From Pseudomonas proteolytica (GTDB lineage Bacteria; Pseudomonadota; Gammaproteobacteria; Pseudomonadales; Pseudomonadaceae): 36,304 nucleotides of DNA. This document shows, piece by piece, positions 7,781 through 16,527 of the stretch (its first letter is position 1; each line of letters starts with the position of its first letter). The position numbers and the translations under genes were made by a program. The stretch lies in assembly GCF_007858275.1 (NCBI RefSeq), contig NZ_VFEV01000052.1, positions 1 to 36,304 on the forward strand. The letters run 5' to 3'. The notes beneath the pieces were generated by a model. That model did no database searches. It was not told the origin of the DNA and saw nothing but the letters and a program-made list of their open reading frames with translations.

Positions 7781-9640
7781 ATGCACCGTTTCTCGTTTTA
7801 CCGCCCTTTGATTTGCGCCAGTCTGGGGCTTGTTTCGCACACTGCTCATGCCGCGTTGCAACCCATGGCCGAAGCTGCACTTGCCAACGAATCCGAGCTG
7901 CACTGCCACTTCAACCGTGACGCCAGCACCGATTGCACGACCACCTACCGCTACACCATCCTCCAGCCCAGCGGCCGGGAAATACTGTCGCGCATCGACT
8001 TCAACTACGCCGAAGGCGATGGTTTTGAAGTGCTGCACGCCGAGTCCACCCAGCCCGGCGGCAAGCCGCAGGCCCTGGCCGAGTCGCAGATCGATACGCG
8101 CACCGCGCCCAACCCCGACCAGGGCTTTTCCCGCGTGAAACAGACCTCCCTGGCCTTCCCCAACCTGCGGGTCGGCACACAGATCCGCTACACCGTGCGC
8201 GAACATCACCCGGCCAAGCCGCTGATGACCGAGTTCCACTACGCCCTGCAGTTTGGTCCCAGCAACGCCCGTCGCGACCGGCTCAAGGCACGCTTTACTG
8301 CTGAACGGCCAATCGAGTGGCGCGCGGAGTTGATGGACGGCTTCACCATCACCCCCTCGGTCAATCGCAAGACCCTGGATATCGAGCAAAAAGCGCCGAG
8401 CTACCTCAACTACATCAACGAATCGGGTCATGCCTATATGCGGCTGATCCCGCGTATCGAAGTGGGCAGCAGCCTTGATGTGCAAAAGCACTTCGGTGGC
8501 TTTGCCCAGCGCTACAACCAGATTCTCGCGGCCAAACTGCCGGCGGGCAGTGCCGCTGCCGTTGCCGCCGTGAAGGGCCTGGCCCCCGCGCAACAAGTGG
8601 CGGGGCTGATGCAGCACATCAACGATCACTACCGTTACCTGGGTGACTGGCGTGCCACGGATCGCGGCTATGTACCGTTTAACCTGGCCGAGATCGAGCA
8701 GCATGGTTATGGCGACTGCAAGGACCTGGCGATCCTCCTGACCGCCATGCTCAAGGCCAGCGGGATCAAGGCCGAGACCGCGTGGGTCAGCCGTGGGGAT
8801 GTGGTGGATTCACTGCTGGTTCCAGGCACTGGCGCGCCCAACCATGCCATCGTACGCGCCGAAGTGGCCGGCCAGGTGTGGTGGCTGGACCCGACCAACC
8901 CGGTGTTCGCCCCGGGCCAGACCATGCCCGATATCCAGGATCGCTGGGTACTCGTCAACGATGCGCAGGGCCAGGTGCGCGAGGAACATATCCCCCTGGC
9001 GCGCCCTGACACCAGCATCCGCCTGGACAAGCAGGTGCATTACGACAAACAGGGCAACGGCACGACCCGCGCCAGCGTCACCTTCAGCCGCCTGACGCTG
9101 ATGCAGTTGAGCATGGCTGACCGTGAACAGGGGGCCACCGCCACTGACCAGAACATCTGCGACAACTTCGGCCGCGAGATCAGCGATTGCAAGGTGACCC
9201 GTCAACCCACTGGGTTCGTGCAGCCCGATAGCTACACGGTCAAGGCCAGCATGACCGACCTGCACGCCCTGGAAAAACTCGATGAAGGCTACGTCTACAC
9301 CGACCAGTCGCTCAAGGAGAAATGGGACGGCCTGCTCAACTACCGCCGCAATGGGCAACGGGGCGACCTGTACCTGGGCAACCCGGACACCGTCGACTAC
9401 ACCTTCACCTTGACCGGCGGGAAGATGGACAAGCCGGTCCAGGGCTGCAAGATCCACTCGCCCTGGTATGACCTGGAACTCGATGGCGAACAGCTCAAGG
9501 ATGGCTTGCGCTACCACTACCGGTTGACCCAGAAAGTGCGCTGGTTGGGCCATGACGAAATCGTCAGTGCACCGTTTGAAAAGATGATCAACGATGCTCG
9601 TGCATGTGGTGAACAGGTACACCAGACAGTAAAACTCTAA
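7781..9640 (+). CDS. Secreted DUF3857 / transglutaminase-like protein
   Basis: A 619-residue protein with a signal peptide (residues 1 to about 24, ending in THAAHA-like residues before ALQPMAEA). DUF3857 covers about 35-230. A transglutaminase-like papain fold covers about 260-375, and a beta-rich DUF2569/DUF3858-like tail follows. The catalytic triad is visible: Cys313 in GYGDCKDLA, His355 in PNHAIV and Asp370 in WWLDPTNP. Such proteins are thought to be periplasmic peptidases or crosslinkers, but substrates are unknown. The ATG at 7781 has TGAGG eight bases upstream and starts the signal peptide. In-frame codons back to 7691 lack that support. TACAAT at 7687-7692 could be a -10 box. The gene is monocistronic and convergent with the LysR gene. 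Confidence 0.85.
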   Translation: MHRFSFYRPLICASLGLVSHTAHAALQPMAEAALANESELHCHFNRDASTDCTTTYRYTILQPSGREILSRIDFNYAEGDGFEVLHAESTQPGGKPQALAESQIDTRTAPNPDQGFSRVKQTSLAFPNLRVGTQIRYTVREHHPAKPLMTEFHYALQFGPSNARRDRLKARFTAERPIEWRAELMDGFTITPSVNRKTLDIEQKAPSYLNYINESGHAYMRLIPRIEVGSSLDVQKHFGGFAQRYNQILAAKLPAGSAAAVAAVKGLAPAQQVAGLMQHINDHYRYLGDWRATDRGYVPFNLAEIEQHGYGDCKDLAILLTAMLKASGIKAETAWVSRGDVVDSLLVPGTGAPNHAIVRAEVAGQVWWLDPTNPVFAPGQTMPDIQDRWVLVNDAQGQVREEHIPLARPDTSIRLDKQVHYDKQGNGTTRASVTFSRLTLMQLSMADREQGATATDQNICDNFGREISDCKVTRQPTGFVQPDSYTVKASMTDLHALEKLDEGYVYTDQSLKEKWDGLLNYRRNGQRGDLYLGNPDTVDYTFTLTGGKMDKPVQGCKIHSPWYDLELDGEQLKDGLRYHYRLTQKVRWLGHDEIVSAPFEKMINDARACGEQVHQTVKL

Positions 9641-9656
9641 ACCCACGCACAGTCCC

Positions 9657-9695
9657 ATGTGGGAGCTGTCTCGCCCTGCGAGACAGCTCCCACAT
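9657..9695. terminator. 18-bp perfect hairpin between convergent genes
   Basis: ATGTGGGAGCTGTCTCGC and its exact reverse complement are separated by the three bases CCT. The hairpin begins 17 bases after the transglutaminase-like gene and lies downstream of the LysR gene, so it could end both transcripts. The outer part (GTGGGAGCTG) looks like a REP arm. No U tract follows, so termination is inferred. Confidence 0.5.
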
Positions 9696-9781
9696 TTGAT
9701 CTCTGTACACCCTCACACCTGATTGGCTCCCCCCGGCTTGAGCGTTGTACATCCTCCTCATTTTGATCATCGCGCCCTTCG

Positions 9782-10669
9782 CTACTCGCCCAACAGCAGC
9801 CCCTGCTCCTTGGCGCACAATTCCACCACGTAATCCCACAACACCCGCAACCGCACCGACTTGTGCAACTCGCGCCGGGAGCTGATCCAGTAGCTGCGCT
9901 GGATGCTTTCCTCCGGCAATAACGGCACCAGGTCCGGGTCGCCTGCGGCCATGAAGCACGGCAACACCGCAATTCCCAAGCCCGAACGCGCTGCCTGTTG
10001 CTGGGCAATCACGCTGGTGCTGTGGAACACCACCCTGGGGTTGCGACAAAAACTGCTGAGCAGCTTCAACTCCTGACTGAACAGCAGGTCGTCGACGTAG
10101 TCGATCCACGCATGGGCAGCCAGGTCTTCGCGCTTCTCGATGGCGGGCGTGCGCGCCAGGTAGCTGCGGCTGGCATACAGGGCCAGGCGGTAGTCGGTGA
10201 GTTTGCGCGTGACCAATTGATCGACGCTGGGCCGCTCCAGGTGGATGCTGATCTCGGCCTCGCGGTTGAGGATGCTGACAAAGCGCGGCACCGCCACCAA
10301 CTCCACTTCCAGCCCCGGATAACGCTCGAACAGGCCGCCCATGCGGCTGGCCAGGAACATCACCCCCAGCCCTTCGGCCACCCCCAGGCGGATCTTGCCC
10401 AGGGGCGCGGCGGAGTGGGTCAGTTCTTCTTCGGCCAGCAGCGCAACGTTCTCCATGGCTTCGGCATGTTTGAGCAATGCCTCGCCCGACGGCGTCAGTT
10501 CATAACCCTGGGCGTGCTGCACAAACAACGCGGTGCCGAGGCTTTTCTCGATGGCCTCGATATGCCGGGCCACGGTCGCATGGGTGGTCTTCAGGCGCTG
10601 GGCAGCGGTGAGCAGGCGCCCGCTGCGCTGCAACTCCAGAAAATACCGCAGGTCATTCCAGTCGAACAT
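9782..10669 (-). CDS. LysR-family transcriptional regulator
   Basis: A 295-residue LysR-type regulator. The N-terminal winged helix-turn-helix covers residues 1 to about 60 (FDWNDLRYFLELQRSGRLLTAA, HATVARHIEAIEKSLGTALF). The C-terminal part is a periplasmic-binding-protein-like effector domain (about 90-295). The first residues resemble the regulators that start with FDWND-L-YFL, a common subgroup in proteobacteria. The ATG at 10669 has a strong GGGGAGG seven bases upstream. It is divergent from the GMC oxidoreductase with 130 bases between starts, so it most likely controls the oxidoreductase and perhaps the transporter after it. The effector is unknown. Confidence 0.88.
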   Translation of the reverse strand: MFDWNDLRYFLELQRSGRLLTAAQRLKTTHATVARHIEAIEKSLGTALFVQHAQGYELTPSGEALLKHAEAMENVALLAEEELTHSAAPLGKIRLGVAEGLGVMFLASRMGGLFERYPGLEVELVAVPRFVSILNREAEISIHLERPSVDQLVTRKLTDYRLALYASRSYLARTPAIEKREDLAAHAWIDYVDDLLFSQELKLLSSFCRNPRVVFHSTSVIAQQQAARSGLGIAVLPCFMAAGDPDLVPLLPEESIQRSYWISSRRELHKSVRLRVLWDYVVELCAKEQGLLLGE

Positions 10670-10727
10670 GTCGCCTCCCCTCCCGGCCATGAGAACAGCG
10701 CTGTTTAAAAACGCACAGCAGCTGGGT

Positions 10728-10759
10728 AAAAACTAACATTTTTAAGACGAAAACTAACA
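10728..10759. promoter_or_regulatory. Direct repeats in the LysR/GMC intergenic region
   Basis: AAAACTAACA occurs at 10729-10738 and again at 10750-10759, a period of 21 bases or two helical turns. The pair lies 40-70 bases upstream of the GMC start and on the LysR side of it. It is a candidate site for the divergent LysR regulator, or overlaps the promoter. This is inferred from position and spacing only. Confidence 0.4.
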
Positions 10760-10799
10760 ACTAGGATGGAGCCAATAAGAAAAACAAGCGAGACCCCAG

Positions 10800-12446
10800 A
10801 TGACTATTGCACCTGCGCAATACGATTACGTGGTAGTAGGCGCCGGCCCTGCGGGCTGCCTGCTGGCCAATCGACTGTCCGCCAACCCCGCCCATCGCGT
10901 GCTGCTGCTGGAAGCCGGCGGCCGCGACAATTACCCCTGGATCCACATTCCCGTCGGCTACCTGTTCTGCATCGGCAACCCGCGCACCGACTGGTGCTTC
11001 AAGACCGAAGCCCAGGAAGGCTTGCAAGGCCGCGCCTTGAGCTATCCACGGGGCAAGGTGCTGGGCGGCTGCTCGTCGATCAACGGCATGATCTACATGC
11101 GTGGCCAGGCCAACGACTACGACGGCTGGGCCGCCGAAGGCAACCCGGGCTGGGCCTGGGACGATGTGCTGCCACTGTTCAAACAAAGCGAAAACCATTT
11201 TGCCGGCGCCTCGCCCCTGCATGGCGACAGCGGCGAGTGGCGCGTGGAGCAACAGCGCCTGCACTGGCCGATCCTCGACGCCTTCCGCGAAGCCGCCAAG
11301 CAGAGCGGGATTGCCAGCATCGACGACTTCAACCAGGGTGATAACGAAGGGTGTGGCTACTTCCAGGTCAACCAGAAAGGTGGCGTGCGCTGGAATGCGG
11401 CCAAGGCGTTTCTCAAGCCCATCCGCCAGCGTGCCAACCTCACCGTGCTGACCGGGGTCGAAGTCGACCGCGTCCTCCTTGAAAACGGCCGTGCCAGTGC
11501 AGTAGTGGGTCGCCAACTGGGGCAAGCGGTGACGTGGAAAGCGCACAAGGAAATCATCCTGTGTGCCGGCGCCGTGGGTTCGCCGGGCATTCTGCAACGC
11601 TCCGGTATCGGCCCTTCCAGCGTCCTTGGGCCACTGGGCATCGAAGTGCTGCACGAACTGCCCGGGGTCGGTGGCAACTTGCAGGATCACCTGCAACTGC
11701 GGCTGATCTACAAGCTGGAAAACGCCCGCACCCTGAACCAGATCGCCGGCTCCGTATGGGGCAAGATGGGCATGGGCCTGCAGTACCTGTATGACCGCAG
11801 CGGCCCGCTGTCCATGGCGCCCAGCCAACTCGGCGCCTTCGCCCGCTCGGGGCCGGAACAGACTTCGGCCAACCTCGAATACCACGTGCAGCCGCTATCG
11901 CTGGAGCGCTTTGGCGAGCCGCTGCACGCGTTCCCGGCGTTTACCGCATCGGTCTGTGACTTGCGCCCGCAGAGTCGCGGGCGCATCGATATCCGCTCGG
12001 CCGATCCGTCTGCGCCGCCGCTGATCCAGCCCAACTACCTGAGTCATCCAGAAGATTTACGCGTGGCCGCCGACGCCATCCGCCTGACCCGACGGATTGT
12101 CGGCGCCCAGGCCCTGCGCCCGTTCAACCCGGTGGAGTACCTGCCCGGTGAAGCCTTGCAGAGCGACGAACAGTTGCAGGAAGCCGCGGCGCGGATCGGC
12201 ACCACGATCTTTCATCCGGTCGGCACCTGCCGCATGGGCCAGGACAAGGACGCCGTGGTCGATGCCCAGTTGCGTGTGCACGGGGTTCCCGGCCTGCGTA
12301 TCGCCGACGCCTCGATCATGCCGCGCATCACCTCCGGCAACACCTGCTCACCCACGCTGATGATCGCGGAAAAAGCCGCGCAACTGATCCTGTCCCCTTC
12401 AACGAGGAACCTCACCCCCCAACGAGAACAGACAACACCGGCATGA
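10800..12446 (+). CDS. GMC-family FAD oxidoreductase (choline/alcohol dehydrogenase type)
   Basis: A 548-residue flavoprotein that oxidises a primary alcohol or similar group. The FAD-binding N terminus reads YDYVVVGAGPAGCLLANRLS. GMC signature 1 is PRGKVLGGCSSINGMIYMRG at about residues 80-100. Signature 2 is GAVGSPGILQRSGIGP at about 257-272. The C terminus has FHPVGTCRMG with the catalytic-type His, and SGNTCSPTLMIAEKAA. The length is normal for the BetA/AlkJ class. BetA itself normally sits with betB and betI, which are absent, so the substrate is unassigned. Context (a divergent LysR gene and a downstream MHS carrier) suggests a dedicated catabolic step for an imported compound. ATG at 10800 is preceded by a weak GCGAG. 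Confidence 0.85.
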   Translation: MTIAPAQYDYVVVGAGPAGCLLANRLSANPAHRVLLLEAGGRDNYPWIHIPVGYLFCIGNPRTDWCFKTEAQEGLQGRALSYPRGKVLGGCSSINGMIYMRGQANDYDGWAAEGNPGWAWDDVLPLFKQSENHFAGASPLHGDSGEWRVEQQRLHWPILDAFREAAKQSGIASIDDFNQGDNEGCGYFQVNQKGGVRWNAAKAFLKPIRQRANLTVLTGVEVDRVLLENGRASAVVGRQLGQAVTWKAHKEIILCAGAVGSPGILQRSGIGPSSVLGPLGIEVLHELPGVGGNLQDHLQLRLIYKLENARTLNQIAGSVWGKMGMGLQYLYDRSGPLSMAPSQLGAFARSGPEQTSANLEYHVQPLSLERFGEPLHAFPAFTASVCDLRPQSRGRIDIRSADPSAPPLIQPNYLSHPEDLRVAADAIRLTRRIVGAQALRPFNPVEYLPGEALQSDEQLQEAAARIGTTIFHPVGTCRMGQDKDAVVDAQLRVHGVPGLRIADASIMPRITSGNTCSPTLMIAEKAAQLILSPSTRNLTPQREQTTPA

Positions 12447-12448
12447 CC

Positions 12449-12552
12449 TGTAGGAGCGAGCTTGCTCGCGAGAATCGCCAACGATAACGCGGGCATTCTG
12501 GATAAACGCGTTGCTCTCAGGCTTTTCGCGAGCAAGCTCGCTCCAACAGGGT
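12449..12552. repeat. REPIN doublet
   Basis: TGTAGGAGCGAGCTTGCTCG at 12449-12468 is mirrored by CGAGCAAGCTCGCTCCAACA at the other end, about 60 bases of spacer apart. It begins 2 bases after the GMC stop codon and separates the GMC gene from the transporter gene. Confidence 0.85.
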
Positions 12553-12618
12553 AAGAGCGGCGCTGAAGTTGGCGCCGACAGTGGAACAACAATAAATAAT
12601 CACTGTGAGGGCTACCCC

Positions 12619-14244
12619 ATGTCAGAACGTGCTCAACCCCTGGACGCCACACCTGGCGCCACTGTTACCAGCAAGGAGTCGCAAAAGGTCATCTTCGCCT
12701 CGTCCCTGGGGACGGTGTTCGAGTGGTATGACTTTTTCCTCTATGGCGCCCTCGCGGCGGTGATCAGCAAGCAATTCTTTGCCGGGGTCAACGACACCAC
12801 GGCCTTTATCTTCGCCTTGATGGCCTTTGCCGCCGGCTTTGTGGTGCGGCCGTTCGGCGCGCTGGTATTCGGGCGCCTGGGCGACATGATCGGGCGCAAA
12901 TACACCTTCCTCGCCACCATCGTCCTGATGGGTGTGGCGACCTTCTGCGTGGGCCTGTTGCCCACCTACGCCAGCATCGGCATCGCCGCGCCAATCATCC
13001 TGGTAGTGCTGCGCATGCTCCAGGGCCTGGCCCTGGGTGGTGAATACGGGGGTGCCGCAACCTATGTCGCCGAGCACGCCCCGGCCGGCAAGCGCGGCTT
13101 CCATACCAGCTGGATTCAATCCACCGCCACCCTCGGCCTGCTGCTGTCGTTGCTGGTGGTGCTGGCCTGCCGTTACTTCACCGGCGATCAGTTTGAAGTC
13201 TGGGGCTGGCGCCTGCCGTTCCTGCTGTCCATCGTGCTGCTGGGGATTTCCACCTGGATCCGCATGAGCCTGCACGAATCACCCGCGTTCCTGAAAATGA
13301 AAGAGGAAGGCAAGGCCAGCAAGGCGCCGATCCGCGAGTCGTTCGGCAACTGGGAAAACCTCAAGGTGGTGTTGATCGCACTGTTCAGTATCAACGCCGG
13401 CCAGGCCGTGACCTTCTATGCCGCGCAGTTCTACGTGCTGTTCTTCCTTACCCAGTTCCTGAAAATGGACCCGGCCCTGGCCAATATGCTGCTGATCATC
13501 AGCGTGGTGATTGGTGCGCCGTTCTTCATCTTCTTCGGCTGGCTCTCGGACAAATGGGGGCGCAAACCCGTATTGATGGTGGGCCTGTTGCTGGCCACTG
13601 CACTGTACTTCCCGATCTTCAAGGGCCTGGCCCACTACACCAACCCGGCAATGGACCAGGCCAGCCGCCAGGCTCCGATCACCGTACTGGCAGACCCGGC
13701 CACCTGCACTTTCCAGTTCGACCCAGTGGGCAAGGCGCGGTTTGACAGCCCCTGCGACAAGGTCAAGACCTTCCTGGTCAAACAGGGCCTGCCTTACAGC
13801 AGCGAAGCCGCACCGGCCGGCAGCGCGGTACAAGTGAGCATCGGCGATGTGCGCATCGACGGCTACGACGAAGACGCCCTGCGCGGCGCCGTGACCCTGG
13901 CCGGCTACCCGAAATCGGCGGACGTGGCCCAGGTCAACAAAACCATGGTGGTGGTGCTGATCGTCGCCCTGATCCTGATCGCCGCGATGTGCTACGGCCC
14001 CCTGGCCGCGCTGATGGTCGAACTGTTCCCGACGCGCATCCGCTACACCTCCATGTCCCTGCCCTACCACATCGGTAACGGCTGGTTTGGCGGGTTCCTG
14101 CCGACCGTGTCGTTTGCGTTGGTGGTGTATACCGGCGATATCTTCTACGGGCTGTGGTACCCGGTGGTGATTACCGGGGTGAGCCTGATTGTCGGGCTGG
14201 TATGCCTGAAGGAAACCAAGAACGTGGACCTGGATAACAACTGA
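12619..14244 (+). CDS. MFS transporter of the metabolite:H+ symporter family, with a large extracytoplasmic insert
   Basis: A 541-residue inner-membrane symporter of the MHS group (ProP/KgtP/ShiA relatives), which import organic acids or zwitterions with protons. Family segments: SLGTVFEWYDFFLYGAL in helix 1, VRPFGALVFGRLGDMIGRKY in helix 2 and loop, GEYGGAATYVAEHAP near helix 4-5, GWLSDKWGRKPVLM in the second half. Between helices 9 and 10, about residues 337-438 form a hydrophilic insert with a pair of cysteines (363 and 379). That loop faces the periplasm in the MFS topology. Typical MHS proteins are about 430-500 residues, so the insert explains the extra length. ATG 12619 has GAGG ten bases upstream. 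It follows the GMC gene past a REPIN and probably serves the same pathway. Confidence 0.88.
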   Translation: MSERAQPLDATPGATVTSKESQKVIFASSLGTVFEWYDFFLYGALAAVISKQFFAGVNDTTAFIFALMAFAAGFVVRPFGALVFGRLGDMIGRKYTFLATIVLMGVATFCVGLLPTYASIGIAAPIILVVLRMLQGLALGGEYGGAATYVAEHAPAGKRGFHTSWIQSTATLGLLLSLLVVLACRYFTGDQFEVWGWRLPFLLSIVLLGISTWIRMSLHESPAFLKMKEEGKASKAPIRESFGNWENLKVVLIALFSINAGQAVTFYAAQFYVLFFLTQFLKMDPALANMLLIISVVIGAPFFIFFGWLSDKWGRKPVLMVGLLLATALYFPIFKGLAHYTNPAMDQASRQAPITVLADPATCTFQFDPVGKARFDSPCDKVKTFLVKQGLPYSSEAAPAGSAVQVSIGDVRIDGYDEDALRGAVTLAGYPKSADVAQVNKTMVVVLIVALILIAAMCYGPLAALMVELFPTRIRYTSMSLPYHIGNGWFGGFLPTVSFALVVYTGDIFYGLWYPVVITGVSLIVGLVCLKETKNVDLDNN

Positions 14245-14251
14245 TATCCCC

Positions 14252-14343
14252 TTGTGGGAGCGGGCTTGCCCGCGATAACGCTGTGTCAGTCACTAGATGT
14301 ATTGACTGATCCACCGTTATCGCGGGCAAGCCCGCTCCCACAT
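14252..14343. repeat. REPIN doublet
   Basis: TTGTGGGAGCGGGCTTGCCC and GCGATAAC are mirrored by GTTATCGC and GGGCAAGCCCGCTCCCACA, with about 35 bases between the two arms. It lies 8 bases after the transporter stop and before topB. Confidence 0.88.
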
Positions 14344-14454
14344 TGGTTTGCGGCGCCCACATAAATTGCTGTATATCCATCCAGATAAAGGTTGCTCAAT
14401 TCCCTTCTTTTGCCCATCCTTCTCCCATTCAACTGCGTAACGAATGGGCTGACC

Positions 14455-16404
14455 ATGCGGCTGTTCCTCTGTGAAAAACCCTCCCAGGCCAAGGATATTG
14501 CGGCCGTGCTCGGTGCCAGGCGCCGGGGCGACGGGTGCTGGCTGGGAACCGACGTCACAGTCACCTGGTGCATCGGCCACCTGCTGGAAACCGCCCCGCC
14601 CGATGCCTACGACGCCAAGTACAAGCGCTGGGTGCTGGCCGACCTGCCCATCGTCCCGGAAAAATGGAAGATGACGGTAAAACCCAAGACGGCCAGCCAG
14701 TACAAGGCGGTCAAGCGCCTGCTGGGCGAAGCCCGGGAACTGGTGATTGCCACCGACGCCGACCGCGAGGGCGAGATGATCGCCCGGGAGCTGGTGGAGC
14801 ATTGCCGCTATCGCGGGCCGATCCAGCGTTTGTGGCTGTCTGCACTGGATGACGCCTCGATCCGCAAGGCCCTGGCTTCGTTGAAGCCGGGTGCGGACAC
14901 CTTCAGCCTCTATCATTCGGCCCTGGGCCGTTCCCGTGCCGATTGGCTGATCGGCATGAACATGAGCCGCCTGTTTACGTTGCTCGGCCGCCAGTCCGGC
15001 TATCAAGGCGTGTTGCCGGTGGGCCGCGTACAAACCCCGACCCTGCGCCTGGTGGTGGACCGTGACCGCAGCATTGCCGACTTCGTCCCGGTGGCGTACT
15101 GGGCAATCGATGTGCAATTGCTGCATTCGCAGATGAGCTTTATCGCGCAATGGCGCGCCGCCGACGATATCTGTGACGACCAGGGCCGCTGCCTCAACCA
15201 TGAACGGGCACGGCAGGCGGCGAGCGCCATGGGTAACGCGGCCAGCGCACGCCTGGTGAAGCTGCGCACCGAACGCATGCGCGAAGTGGCGCCCCTGCCC
15301 TTTGACCTGGGCACCCTGCAGGAAATCTGCTCGAAGAAACTCGGCCTCGGCGCCCAGGAAACCCTGGACATTGCCCAGTCCCTCTACGAAACCCACAAGG
15401 TCATCACCTACCCACGCAGTGACTGCGGCTACCTGCCCGTAAGCCAGCATGGCGACGCGACAACGATTCTTGCGGCGTTGGGGCGCGCCGATCCAGCAGT
15501 GAGCGCGCTGCTGCCGCACCTCGATGCGCAACGCCGCTCCCGGGCCTGGAACGACGCCAAGGTCAGCGCCCACCACGGCATCATCCCCACCGGCGCCGGC
15601 AAGGATCTGGCGCAGTTGACCGGCAAGCACCGCGCCGTCTTCACCTTGATCCGCGCCCGGTACCTGGCGCAGTTCCTGCCCAACCACGAATACGATCGCA
15701 CCCAGGCGGATTTCGACTGTGCCGGAGAAGCCCTGCGCGCGGTAGGCAAAGTGGTGGTAGAAGCCGGTTGGAAACGCGCCTTGCCCGAAGCCCTGGCTCC
15801 GAGCAAAGGCCGCGAAGCACCTGCACCACAGCCTTTGCCAACCCTGGTACAGGGTGAGGATTACGGGGTGGCGCAGGTCAACCTCAAGGACCTGTGGACC
15901 CAGCCGCCCAAGCCCTTTACCGAAGGCGACCTGATCAAGGCGATGAAAAACGTCGCCAAACTGGTGCAAGACCCGCTGCTCAAGCAAAAGCTCAAGGACA
16001 CCACCGGCATCGGCACCGAGGCGACACGGGCCGGGATTATCCAGGGCCTGCTGGACCGTGGTTACCTGGTAAAGAATGGCAAGGCGTTGTCCGCCACACC
16101 GGCAGCCTTCAGCCTGATCGACGCGGTGCCCAGGGCGATTGCCGACCCGGGCACCACCGCGATTTGGGAGCAGGCCCTGGACATGGTGCAAAGTGGTGAG
16201 ATGAGCCTGGAGGAGTTTGTCGCCAAACAGGCGGCCTGGATGAGCAAGCAAGTGGCCCGCTGCAATGGGATGCAAATGACCATCAGCGGCCCTGCCAGCC
16301 CGGCAGGCCGTGGTGCCACCCCTTGGAAAAACAAACGCAAGCCGGCCAAGCGCAAGACCGGCGCCGGCCCGAAACGGGCGGCAACACCGGCAAACAAGGG
16401 CTGA
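14455..16404 (+). CDS. topB: DNA topoisomerase III
   Basis: A 649-residue type IA topoisomerase that nicks and passes single DNA strands, used for decatenation and for resolving recombination or replication intermediates. The TOPRIM domain is at residues 1 to about 150, with Glu7 in LCEKPSQAKDI and the DADRE metal motif at 101-105. The active-site tyrosine is Tyr319 in ITYPRSDCGYLP. The catalytic-core helix ATRAGIIQGLLDRGYL follows near 540. The last 35 residues are rich in Lys and Arg (WKNKRKPAKRKTG), a basic tail for DNA contact. Length and motifs match E. coli TopB. ATG 14455 gives the conserved MRLFLCEKPS start. The longer frame back to 14392 is not needed. The gene is solitary. Confidence 0.95.
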   Translation: MRLFLCEKPSQAKDIAAVLGARRRGDGCWLGTDVTVTWCIGHLLETAPPDAYDAKYKRWVLADLPIVPEKWKMTVKPKTASQYKAVKRLLGEARELVIATDADREGEMIARELVEHCRYRGPIQRLWLSALDDASIRKALASLKPGADTFSLYHSALGRSRADWLIGMNMSRLFTLLGRQSGYQGVLPVGRVQTPTLRLVVDRDRSIADFVPVAYWAIDVQLLHSQMSFIAQWRAADDICDDQGRCLNHERARQAASAMGNAASARLVKLRTERMREVAPLPFDLGTLQEICSKKLGLGAQETLDIAQSLYETHKVITYPRSDCGYLPVSQHGDATTILAALGRADPAVSALLPHLDAQRRSRAWNDAKVSAHHGIIPTGAGKDLAQLTGKHRAVFTLIRARYLAQFLPNHEYDRTQADFDCAGEALRAVGKVVVEAGWKRALPEALAPSKGREAPAPQPLPTLVQGEDYGVAQVNLKDLWTQPPKPFTEGDLIKAMKNVAKLVQDPLLKQKLKDTTGIGTEATRAGIIQGLLDRGYLVKNGKALSATPAAFSLIDAVPRAIADPGTTAIWEQALDMVQSGEMSLEEFVAKQAAWMSKQVARCNGMQMTISGPASPAGRGATPWKNKRKPAKRKTGAGPKRAATPANKG

Positions 16405-16527
16405 AATACCGAAAAAAGGCGCTAATGACGTTTTTCGAGCGGATATACGCCGCTTTGGCTCTTGCTCTGGCGCCAACGGTCTAGGATTCTGTAGGAACTG
16501 CCTAATAACAAAACCGGGGTGGCCACC

